Origin: Schistocerca nitens
Taxonomy: Eukaryota; Arthropoda; Insecta; Orthoptera; Acrididae
Assembly: GCF_023898315.1 (NCBI RefSeq)
Contig: NC_064619.1
Coordinates: forward strand, 343,375,150-343,439,149
Length of the DNA: 64,000 nucleotides
Reading direction: 5' to 3'
Shown: one piece after another, positions 23,585-33,307 of the stretch
Numbering within the stretch: the first letter of the stretch is position 1
Layout of the letters: the number at the start of each line of letters is the position of its first letter
The notes under the pieces: generated by a model
The model's input: the letters and a program-made list of their open reading frames with translations, nothing else
Database searches by the model: none
Told to the model about the DNA's origin: nothing
Program-made: the position numbers and the translations under genes

Positions 23585-26058
23585 CAACTCTACCCAATTT
23601 TAACTCAGTCAGTGTGAAATTTCAGCTATCTTTATTGCATCGAAATATTTGAGGATTGAGAAATAAAATTAATGAATTAATTATTTGCATAGATGAATTA
23701 GTCCTCAAACCCAACTGACATAATCTGCCTCTCTGAACATCATGTGACCACTGGTATAGAAATTTTAAGTGTTTCAGGGTTTAGGTTAGCATCTCACTTT
23801 TGTAGAGCAGAAATGGAGAAAGGAGGAGTTGCCACATTCATCAGGAACTGTCATAAATTTAAGAACATAGACATTCATAAATTTTGCCTAGAACAGCATA
23901 TGGAAGCATGTGCAACAGAAGTAGAATTTCACAAAAAATCCTTCATAATATTAAGTGTGTATCGAGCACCTGCAGGTAACTTTAATCTGTTCATAAACCA
24001 CCTTGAAGCTGTACTGGCCCATTTAACAACCAGAAACAAAGGAATAGTGGTTGCTGGTGATTTCAGTGTAGATTTCCTTAAAGACTCTCCCAATAAGAAC
24101 TTATTTGACTCAGTAACACTATCATTCAACTTAATTCCCATTGTAAGGTTCCCCACTAGGGTAGCCAATTGCTCACAAACAGCCATTGATAATATCTTTA
24201 TAGAAAAATCCAATGAACAAAATTATATTACAAAACCAATAGTCAATGGCCTCTCAGACTATGACATGCAGTTCCTTCTGTTAAATGTTAATACTAAACA
24301 GAATATAAAATCTCATACATCTGAGCTCAAGAGGGTAATCAATAAGCCAAAAATTGATTATTTTAGGACACTCCTCAGAGACATTCTTGGACTGATGTTT
24401 ACAGTGCTCATGGCATGACTGAAAAATATAACACTTTTGCTAATAAAGTGCGCACCTTATTTGAACACTGTTTTCCCTCATAAGTAACCAAGGTTAGAGC
24501 AAAGTCTACAAAGAAGCCATGGATTACTCAAGGAATAGGGGTATCTTGTGAAATAAAAAGAAAACTGTGTCTGTCAATCCGAAACAGTTCTGATGTTGAT
24601 GCTATAGCACATTACAAGAAATACTGCAAAATATTAAATACTGTAATATGAACATCAAAGCAAATATATTACAAGGAAAAGATAGTCATATCAGATAACA
24701 AAATAAAGACAATATGGGATATAGTGAAGGAGGAGACCGGTAGAACCAGATATGAAGAGGGACAAATAGCATTAAGAGTAAATGATACATTGGTGACAGA
24801 TGTATATAGTGTTGCAGAACTTTTTAACAAACATTTTATAACTGTTACTGAAAAGATGGGATTGTCAGGTTCTGTAGATGCTGCTATGGAATACCTCAGA
24901 CCAGACATTTCAAGTAACTTCCATGATATGAATTTGACCCTCACTACCCCAGCAGAAATAATGTCCATCATAAAATCTTTAGAAACCTTCTAGTTGGTAC
25001 AATGAAATATCAACAAAGTTAGCCAAATAATGTGATTCTGAGTTAAGTAACATATTGAGCTGTCTGTGTAATCAATCACTTATCAGTGGAATATTTTCTG
25101 AATGGTTGAAATATACTGAAGTTAAGTCACTGTTTAAGAAGGGAGATAAAGAATAGCATCAAATTTCCACCCAATTTCACTTTTGCCAGCATTCTCAAAA
25201 ATTTTAGAAAAAGTAATGTACAATCGGCTTTATAATCATCTTATCTCAAATAACATACTATCAAAGTCGCAGTTCGGACTTCTAAAGGGTTTTGATATTG
25301 AGAAGGATATCTACACTTACAGTGAAAATATACTTAATTCATTAGACAAAAAATTGCAGGCAACTGGTATATTTTGTGATCTGTTAAAGGCATTTGACTG
25401 TGTAAATCACAATATCCTTTTAAGTAAATTAGAATAGTCTGGTGTAACAGGAAATGCTGCAAAATGGTTCAAATCTTATATCTCTGACAGGAAACAAAGG
25501 GTGTTATTAGAAGAGAGACATGTATTAAGCTGAAAGGCATCATCCAACTGGGAACTAATTACATGTGGGGTCCCACAAGGTTTCATTTTAGGGCCCTTAC
25601 TGTTTCTTGTGCATATCAATGACCTTTCATCAGTAACATTACCAGATGCCAAGTTCGTTTTGTTTGCCGATGATACAAACATTGCAATAAATAGCATATC
25701 AAGAGTTGTCTTAGAAAGATTGGCTAACAAAATATTTGTGGACGTTAATCACTGATTCCTAGCCAATTCTTTGTCACTAAACTTTGAAAAAACACACTAC
25801 ATGCAGTTCAGAACTTGTAAGGGGTGTCCCACGAGGATATGCCTAACATACGATGACAAGCAGACAGAAGACGTGGACATTGTTAAATTCTTGGGATTAC
25901 AGCTTGATAATAAATTCAACTGGGAGGAGCACACCATAGAACTGCTGAAGCGCCTGAACAAATCTCTATTTACAATGCGAATTGTGTCAGACATAGGGGA
26001 TATGAAAATGAAAATGCTGGCTTACTTTCATTCCATAATGTCATATGGTGCTTCGTAG
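23585..26058 (+). pseudogene. CR1-like ORF2: endonuclease and reverse transcriptase
   Basis: The endonuclease part includes 'IICLSEHHV', 'GGVATFIR', 'VVAGDFSVDFL' and 'TAIDNIF'. The usual GDFN reads GDFS and the usual SDHD reads 'LSDYDMQ', so two catalytic positions are altered. The reverse transcriptase part has 'SKILEKVMYNRLYNHL', 'KSQFGLLKG', 'GIFCDLLKAFDCVNH' (Asp), 'CGVPQGFILGPLLF', 'VLFADDTNIAI' (Asp pair) and 'VKFLGLQLDNKFNW'. Several in-frame stops (for example 24416-24418, 25435-25437 and 25755) and frameshifts are scattered through it. There is no RNase H. Inactive, and older than LINE C or the RTE at 11.2 kb. Confidence 0.75.
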
Positions 26059-26687
26059 TTTTTTTTCCCATCCTGCAGAAGCCTGTTTAGGGAAGTAGGG
26101 AGTCTAACTACTGCTTCCCAATATATTTATTCCTTAATGAAATTTTTCATTAAAAATATATCACTTGTTCAAACCAACAGCTCAATTCATGGAATCAATA
26201 CTAGAAATAAGATTAATCATCCCAAGGATTTAAAGTCACTTGCTCTTGTACAAAAAGGTGTGCATTATTCAGGAACACACATTTTCAATAACTTGCAGCA
26301 GCCATCAAAAGCCTAACAACCAATGAAATTCAGTTTAAGAGAAGCCTAAAGGATTTATTGGTGGCCAAATCCTTCTACTCCATTGATGAATTCCGTGTAG
26401 TAATGTGTTCATTGTAAATAAGTATTGTAGTAGTTCTGTTACATGTTTGTTACCTTATAAGTAAATAAAACTTTTTTTATTTTAAATTCAGTGCATTGGT
26501 GTTTGTAAAATGATTCTTTCGTATAGTATTCATTAAGAAAATGATGATCATTCCAGTTGGGACATGTGAAAAGTAGCTTATTTGTTTCAGTTGTAAATAT
26601 TTGTCATGTATTATTGTTTTTCTGGCATGTTCTACATCCTGGAGGACCTCCTTACTACGGATCAATTGGAATGAAAGTGAATCTAAT

Positions 26688-26900
26688 CTAATCTTTACTT
26701 TTGTAATTTAACCAAATTTCTTCAGGTGTAAAAGTTGTGGTTTCATGATAAAGTATTTTGATGGTGTTCTCAAAATCTGCGACAAACCTGCCCCAAGTCT
26801 TAAGATTAAAATGACAGTTGTTTGTTACCACTAAACAGTCACCTAAATCAGATTGTTTCTTAGGCCTCCTACTCTCTACGTCTTTCACTGTACTATTCAA
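26688..26900 (-). pseudogene. Integrase-like fragment upstream of the CR1-like insertion
   Basis: The minus-strand text 'FNLKTWGRFVADFENTI' and 'YHETTTFTPEEIWLN' matches the end of the catalytic core of Gypsy-type integrases, where an Asn/His-rich stretch precedes 'TGFTP.E'. It runs straight into the 3' end of the CR1-like LINE at about 26691 and should continue at 22179 on the other side. The part with the DDE triad is absent, so an internal deletion lies between here and the gag-like region. Confidence 0.5.
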
Positions 26901-27362
26901 TTCTTGCCATCGTTTTGTTTCGTCCAGTGGCTTTTTCGGTTTGTTGATCTATGTGTTTTTAGAGATCCGTAGTAGTTTTGGCCTTCCTATAATTTTATCA
27001 GGCGGTTCTTTCAGTTTTGGTAATTCAAAGCTTGCCCCAGTATTGTGTCATCTAGAGGCTCTTTCAATTCATGCCCCAGCATTGTCTTGTCCGGTGGCTC
27101 TTTCGGCTTCAGTTAAGTCTCACTTTCCGGATTTTTTTTCGAAAAAACTTGGTCTATTTTCCCATATTCATTTTTTGCAAAGGTGTAATCATTCCTGTCA
27201 GTTTCTATGTACTCTTCCTCACTTGAACTATCGCTAAGTTCCTCTTCATTATCAGATTTGAGTAAGAATGCAACCCTTAAGCAATGAAGTAAATCATCAG
27301 TAGATGTTTTTAACTACTTCAGTTTTCTGATCACTTTTTATATATTGCATTTGATTTTAGTT

Positions 27363-29804
27363 CTAATGCACTTCTACAGTATCGTTTTGGATGACATTGA
27401 CTTTTATTTCATATTTTGTATAATTGTCATATACTTCCTTAATTCGCATTTCCTCTTCCTCCCCACTATTATTTGCAAGTGATTGTGCAAGATACCGATC
27501 CACTTTCACTTCATCTGTACTGCTGAAGATCCCTTCCTCCGCACTAATTTTATTTGTACTAGCCATGACATTATTTTCCCTATTATTCCCATTATTAATG
27601 GTCGCTCATCTACTTTCTACGGTGCCTTTGATTATTTCATTTTTCTCTTCTGCTATTACTGCACATGTACTTTGCGTGGCACTTCCTATCTTCCTTTCGT
27701 TCCTGTTTACAAAATTTTCCTCTACTCCCATGCCTTCCCCTTTTTTAATATCATTGGTTGCATAAATATTTCCATTTTTCAGTCACATCTTCCCGCTCCA
27801 TTTTATTCCCTAACAATGCCTTCTTGCACAATCCTGCTTTCTGATTACCTCTGTTACATGACGTGTTCATATTGTTCCCAGTTTCGTAGTCATTTACTCT
27901 CGAAACCGGTCTACTGAATTCTTTGATACCGCTTGGGTCATTTGCTACAGCCATCTTGTCCGCATGGCGGCCATTTGTCTGCCCCTCCCAGTGTAATGTA
28001 CGCTGCTGCCTGGAACGCCAGCGCCAGTCCTTTAACTTGTCACAGAACCCTGACCTGTGCACGCCACAGTCTGTGATTTTGCGTGCCCCGACTAACGCTG
28101 TGTTTTTACTTTCTGTAACTCATTGCTTGCATTAATTACTCTTATTATATCAGAATGATTTCTTTACCTTGGGTGTGATATCACTATCCACGTGAATCTG
28201 GCCCTTAACACACACGGTTTTTAGTTTTCCGGTTCACTTCTGTCTTGAAAATTTCGCGTCATAAATCCTCTACCGAGAGACACGACATATCCTCTTCCCC
28301 TATCACAACCTCTCTGTACCATGTTTACTCGAAACCTTTCATTTCCTGTTTGTTCATGATGATCATGATTTTCTCTTAATTGGTTAGTGTTGTTTGGATG
28401 GAATTCACAATTTCCTTCCCAATGGTCCTCATTCTCAACCCTTTCTAAAAATGCTAGAAAGCTTGTGTGATTACTTCCTACATATCTTTTTGAATCCTCA
28501 GGGAGTTTTTTCCAAAGTTCCCATATAATTTCGGATTTAGTTGGTCTCTATTTTAAATGAATTAATTTCCGATAGCATGCTTCACAAAACTCTTTCACGG
28601 AATTTCTTCCCCTGACATCATACAGCCTAGCCATAATAAATTCTCTCCAGAGGTAATCCTGTTTCGTTTAAATTCTTCAGATCTAGGTTTAACCCCATAT
28701 TTAGCATTGCCTGCTAAAGCACTATTCATTGTATTACTTTTTTTCATGGTCTGTCGAATAGTTAGGAAAATTTCTTTCACAGTTTTTTTACAAAGGCAAG
28801 AGGGTGCACCCATCATGCTTTTTAGCAGGGTCAAACTTTTCTTTGTCCTCTAAAAATTTACTGTGAACTACTGTCTCATTACCATGATTAGAATTTTCTC
28901 TTATTTTTATTTCCAAGTCATGCACTTTACTTTGGATTTGAGAAGTGTTGTGCTCACACTTCTTTTCACAAGTAGCAGTTTGTTTGCACAATTCCCTGCC
29001 TGTTTCTGTCACCGATTGTCTTATTTAAACAAACTCTATATTACATTCTGTTAATACTTTGGACTTAAAACCGAACATTTTTTTGTCAACCTTCATTACA
29101 ACTAGGGGTTCTACTTGGTCTGGAATTTTTAGTATCTCTGAATCAAATCTTTGATTGATGTTGTTAATCTGCCCTTGTATATTAGCAACATTACTCTTGA
29201 TAGCATCAACTTCAAATTTAAGGTCTCCAATAGCATTATTCACAACGCCTACTTTTGCTTCCACTTTTTCGACTTGCTTACTAATTTTTGTTCCTTGTAT
29301 TTCGACCTGTTTACTCTGTTTCTCTTCCAACATTTCAATTCGGGTATTGATGTCACTATTGTGAGCAGCAATTTGACTATTAATGTTCTGAGCGTGAGCT
29401 GCAATCTGTTTGTTAACGTTGTCACTATGTGCTGTAATCTGTGCAGAGAACATTTTGAACAAATTCGTCATATCTAGTGATTTTTTGCTTTTCGACTCTG
29501 CTACGTCTTTGTATTCAAATGCTACTTCTCATGGCTAAGTTACTTCCCTTTTGTCCTTTGGTGAGCCAAACATGTCCCTTGACTCATTTGCATAACCACT
29601 ATCTTCAGTTGAATCATCTTTCTTGACTTGTCTTATGTGTGCTACATTCATGTTTCGAATTTGGTCATTTATATTTGTGTGTTATTCCACATAGGCTTGT
29701 TGTTGTCACGTGGCAGCATCTACGGGTGCACTTGTCGAACTACTACTAGCTAGTTCATTTCGCACACTCCCATCCCGCTGGTTCATTTCCAGTTTTTTGT
29801 CCAT
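27363..29804 (-). pseudogene. gag-like region with coiled coil
   Basis: A minus-strand frame opens at 29804 ('MDKKLEMNQRDGSV'). It continues with a few in-frame stops into a strongly heptad-patterned segment at 29025-29471 containing 'SAQITAHSDNVNKQIAAH', repeated with variations ('AHAQNINSQIAAH'), 'EEKQSKQVE' and 'VGVVNNAIGDLKFEVDAI', which should form a long coiled coil. Beyond it the frame is broken (28595-29012, 27751-28062, 27363-27566) and rich in Lys, Asn and Glu. Position behind a PBS-like site and composition suggest a Gypsy-type gag. No clear CCHC knuckle was seen. Function inferred only from context. Confidence 0.45.
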
Positions 29805-29984
29805 CTTAGTTATTGTTATATTCTTATATCTTTAACTTTCAAACTTAGGTAACTTTCTGTTGTTTATTTTTTCTAATATGTTATGGGTTCATGCAAATGG
29901 GTGTTTTGTGCTTCATCTACTTTTGTTTTTTCGCGTAATATTTATGTTTTTTACAGTCTCTAACAGTAGAACTCTACGTCCTGC

Positions 29985-30092
29985 CACACGGCGCCAAATA
30001 TAACATTTACTACGTTTGTTATATCATTATGCAGTTTACCTAGTGATGATAAGATTTTAGTCCTGTCACAAAAGGAGCCAAATATAACATTT
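29985..30092 (-). promoter_or_regulatory. Duplicated primer-binding-site-like motif at the right inverted repeat
   Basis: Read on the minus strand, 'TAAATGTTATATTTGGC.CC' followed by 'GTG.CAGGAC'-like text occurs twice about 77 bp apart, once as TGGCTCC (near 30075) and once as TGGCGCC (near 29998). TGGCGCC next to an LTR end is a common Gypsy-family tRNA primer site. The first copy coincides with the inner end of the right terminal inverted repeat. This may be a real primer site, a tandem duplication of it, or coincidence. Confidence 0.35.
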
Positions 30093-30160
30093 ACTGCATC
30101 ATAATACCATATTTGGTAATGCACACTGTATGTTGATACAATACATGATGTAGTATAGTG
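30085..30160. repeat. Right terminal inverted repeat of the large insertion
   Basis: The reverse complement begins CACTATACTACATC and runs to 'GCAGTAAATGTTA', matching 11175-11213 plus 14340-14376. TTATAA (30161-30166) follows directly, then pseudogene coding sequence. Confidence 0.75.
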
Positions 30161-30166
30161 TTATAA

Positions 30167-31077
30167 GGTCCGCCAAAGATGCGTTTTTTTAGTTTAGCTT
30201 CTGAAAGGTGTGGAAACGTTAGGCAGAGATATGTAAAACATGGTCCATCTCCAGGCAAAGGCTTTACAAACTGTTCCATTAGGCCTAACTTTATACGTAG
30301 AGGTGGTAGGAGTACATTTTTGGATCTACAAGGTTTTTGCGTAGAACGTTCTTCTCACCAGGTTTTAAAGACTCCCTCACAGGCCAGTTCTTTCTGCACC
30401 AGTGTTGATCCCTAGCCCTACTGTCCCATTCACGCAAGAAACATGGAAATTTGGCAAAGCCACCTTGTTGACCAAGTTTGGATGAATCAATAAACAGCCT
30501 CCAGTCTTCCTTTTTGTATTCAATACCAAACTCATTCATCAGACCGGGAATGTCTAGCAGTACACTAAATCACCTTCTTGTTGAAAAAACTTGGAAAATT
30601 GCTGCTCTCTCTTTCTATACATGTATATGCTGGTTCCAACTGCCAATAAGTTCTTTCCTTTTAATCTAGAGCCAAGCAATTCATCTTTTTCTTCTGTTAA
30701 GCCCAGATCCCTAACCAATTCGTTAAGCTCGGTCTGAGTAAACAATTTGGGCTCTAGACTTTCTGTATTACAATGGAATTTATCATCATCATCTGGTTCA
30801 TGTAACTCAGATCATACATCAGAAAGTACTTCTGTTGGAATAGAATTTAAATCGTCTGCTGGTTCAGGAACCGGCAAATCTACACCGTGCCCTACTGGTT
30901 GGATGGCAGATAGGAGTTTAGGGTAGCTTGTTAGCTTCTTGTTTTTCGAATTATGACCAGTAATATCAACACTGCAAAAGTAGCAATCATCGGAATGATT
31001 TCTCGGCTCCCTCCATATCATAGGAACAGCAAATCTAAAGGCTTTTTTCTCATTTTAGACCATGTTCTCAGCTCCTC

Positions 31078-31126
<49 letters not shown>

Positions 31127-31300
31127 CATACTTTATGTGATGCCCAAGATTTGTCTTGATCACCAAGTTTAGATCCAAAGTATGATAGATAAACCTTTTT
31201 CACAAAGTCTGTAATGTTTCTTTGATGTGTTTTTAATCACTAATTCACCACAAATATAACAAAAACTGTCAGCAGAGTTTTTACAACCACGATTAGACAT
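30167..31300 (-). pseudogene. N-terminal half of the uncharacterised multicopy insect family
   Basis: It starts at 31300 with 'MSNRGCKNSADSFCYICGEL', a Cys pair that looks zinc-binding. After an inserted CA microsatellite it goes on with 'PMIWREPRNHSDDCYFCSVD' (second Cys pair), 'YPKLLSAIQPVGHG', 'LNELVRDLGLTEEKDELLGS', 'FGIEYKKEDWRLFIDSSK', 'FPCFLREWDSRARD' and 'LSEAKLKKRIFGGP'. It is then cut at the TTATAA of the large insertion. The C-terminal half resumes at 11168. Frame breaks and the microsatellite show decay. I recognise the family as widespread and uncharacterised; its biochemical role is unknown to me. Confidence 0.6.
31079..31125. repeat. (CA)n microsatellite inside the pseudogene
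   Basis: A perfect AC run of about 45 bases expands or inserts into the region between the first and second Cys-pair blocks of the uncharacterised-family pseudogene. Confidence 0.9.
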
Positions 31301-31895
31301 TGTACTGAGCACATCTACAGGAAATGGGAAAGTGAGGTTGGGTTGACAATAAACAAAACACCATCTGTTAACATAAAAATAATTGACCTTTTCCTTTTGC
31401 CAGCAAATGTTTTTCAGCAGTGCTGCCAACATCATCTACATTCATTACACCACCTTTTACATTGTTTTAACGGTATAAAAGCTGTGAAATTCTTTAAAAA
31501 ATAGTGTAATTTAATAAATTTAACTGTAAAATGTGAAGAAATTGTGGGCAATAAATTTTTAAGTATCAGATTTGGATTTCCCACCCTAAAAAACATAAGA
31601 AGAAGGTATTTTCAGCAAAAAAGTTTTTCCATCATTGGTCTTTGTTATTGATCTCCCATTTTATATTTGGTATTCTTCTACATAACCCCATTTCAAAAGT
31701 TTCAATTCTCTTATTGTCTGCACTGTTTGTTCACCATGTCTCACTTCTGTACAAGGCTACACTCCATATAAATGCATTCAGAACAGATTTCCTAACAGTT
31801 CAATTTATATTTCATGCTAACACATTTCTCTTTTTCAGAAACATTTTTGTGTTGTTGCCAGTCTGCATTTGATATCCTGTGATTTTATTAATATA

Positions 31896-33307
31896 CACTC
31901 CTGGAAATTGAAATAAGAACACCGTGAATTCATTGTCCCAGGAAGGGGAAACTTTATTGACACATTCCTGGGGTCAGATACATCACATGATCACACTGAC
32001 AGAACCACAGGCACATAGACACAGGCAACAGAGCATGCACAATGTCGGCACTAGTACAGTGTATATCCACCTTTTGCAGCAAAGCAGGCTGCTATTCTCC
32101 CATGGAGACGATCGTAGAGATGCTGGATGTAGTCCTGTGGAACGGCTTGCCATGCCATTTCCACCTGGCGCCTCAGTTGGACCAGCGTTCGTGCAGACCG
32201 CGTGAGACGACGCTTCATCCAGTCCCAAACATGCTCAATGGGGGACAGATCCGGAGATCTTGCTGGCCAGGGTAGTTGACTTACACCTTCTAGACACGTT
32301 GGGTGGCACGGGATACATGCGGACGTGCATTGTCCTGTTTGAACAGCAAGTTCCCTTGCCGGTCTAGGAATGGTAGAACGATGGGTTCGATGACGGTTTG
32401 GATGTACCGTGCACTATTCAGTGTCCCCTCGACGATCACCAGTGGTGTACGGCCAGTGTAGGAGATCGCTCCCCACACCATGATGCCGGGTGTTGGCCCT
32501 GTGTGCCTCGGTCATATGCAGTCCTGATTGTGGCGCTCACCTGCATGGCGCCAAACACGCATACGACCATCATTGGCACCAAGGCAGAAGCGACTCTCAT
32601 CGCTGAAGACGACACGTCTCCATTCGTCCCTCCATTCACGCCTATCGCGACACCACTGGAGGCGGGCTGCACGATGTTGGGGCGTGAGCGGAAGACGGCC
32701 TAACGGTGTGCGGGACCGTAGCCCAGCTTCATGGAGACGGTTGCGAATGGTCCTCGCCGATACCCCAGGAGCAACAGTGTCCCTAATTTGCTGGGAAGTG
32801 GCGGTGCGGTCCCCTACGGCACTGCGTAGGATCCTACGGTCTTGGCGTGCATCCGTGCGTCGCTGCGGTCCTGTCCCAGGTCGACGGGCACGTGCACCTT
32901 CCGCCGACCACTGGCGACAACATCGATGTACTGTGGAGACCTCACGCCCCACGTGTTGAGCAATTCGGCGGTACGTCCACCCGGCCTCCCGCATGCCCAC
33001 TATAAGCCCTCGCTCAAAGTCCGTCAACTGCACATACGGTTCACGTCCACGCTGTCGCGGCATGCTACCAGTGTTAAAGACTGCGATGGAGCTCCGTATG
33101 CCACGGCAAACTGGCTGACACTGACGGCGGCGGTGCACAAATGCTGCGCAGTTAGCGCCATTTGACGGCCAACACCGCGGTTCCTGGTGTGTCCGCTGTG
33201 CCGTGCGTGTGATCATTGCTTGTACAGCCCTCTCGCAGTGTCCGGAGCAAGTATGGTGGGTCTGACACACCGGTGTCAATGTGTTCTTTTTTCCATTTCC
33301 AGGAGTG
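31896..33307 (-). mobile_element. Tc1-like DNA transposon (second family)
   Basis: Inverted ends CACTCCTGGAAATTG and its complement (CATTTCCAGGAGTG on the right) are flanked by TA at 31894-31895 and 33308-33309. The length of 1412 bp is typical. The single transposase gene is on the minus strand. It is inserted in the antisense RTE-like relic. Its sequence is much more GC-rich than the surrounding DNA, so it is a relatively recent arrival. Confidence 0.93.
32051..33063 (-). pseudogene. Tc1-type transposase (DD34E), nearly intact
   Basis: It begins at 33063 with 'MPRQRGREPYVQLTDFERG'. Paired-like helix-turn-helix motifs follow ('GWTYRRIAQHVGREVSTVHR', 'TSQQIRDTV...SARTIRNRL'), then the catalytic core 'FSDESRFCL' (Asp 1), 'FKQDNARPHVS' (Asp 2) and 'SPDLSPIEHVWDW' (Glu). 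It ends in 'FAAKGGYTLY' at 32051. Three lesions are seen: TGA at 32512-32514 after 'HNQDCI' (an Arg codon CGA is expected), a single-base loss near 32293 just after the second Asp block, and a probable 9-base in-frame deletion near 32193. Otherwise well preserved. Confidence 0.9.

Larger units (their letters stand above)
22185..26691 (+). mobile_element. CR1-like non-LTR retrotransposon, degraded
   Basis: ORF1 has a PHD-type zinc finger plus an esterase-like domain. It is followed by an apurinic-type endonuclease, a reverse transcriptase with 'FADDT', and a 3' end with 'TCTAATCTAATCT' repeats near 26676-26691. PHD plus esterase in ORF1 is typical of the CR1 group. There is no RNase H. Many stops and shifts are present. 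The 5' boundary is an estimate: integrase-like coding stops near 22185. It interrupts the integrase-like relic. Confidence 0.75.
11175..30160. mobile_element. Large insertion with 76-bp terminal inverted repeats in TTATAA
   Basis: The left end (11175-11213, continuing at 14340-14376 after a later LINE insertion) and the right end (30085-30160) are inverted repeats. I count 66 of 76 positions equal, with all ten differences transitions. Both ends abut TTATAA (11169-11174, 30161-30166), and the outer flanks are the two halves of one pseudogene, so the segment entered as a unit. Subtracting later insertions (RTE, Tc1 with its passenger, CR1-like LINE) leaves about 7.8 kb. The interior holds minus-strand gag-like (27363-29804) and integrase C-terminus-like (21706-22179, 26688-26900) relics. 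No reverse transcriptase, polymerase B or DDE transposase of its own was found. The class is unresolved: a DNA transposon that captured or derives from a Gypsy-like integrase, or a rearranged LTR element. Confidence 0.55.

Noticed and set aside
27424-27917. Plus-strand hydrophobic reading frames as membrane proteins
   Set aside because: They are complements of the Lys/Glu-rich gag-like minus-strand region, which automatically yields Phe/Ser/Leu-rich antisense.
11175-30160. Polinton/Maverick with 6-bp target duplication
   Set aside because: No DNA polymerase B, packaging ATPase or capsid motifs, and the ends start CACTATAC, not AG. The 6-bp TTATAA alone is not enough.
11175-30160. CACTA (EnSpm) transposon because ends begin CACTA
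   Set aside because: The 3-bp flanks are TAA and TTA, not identical, and no CACTA transposase motifs are seen. The terminal match may be chance.
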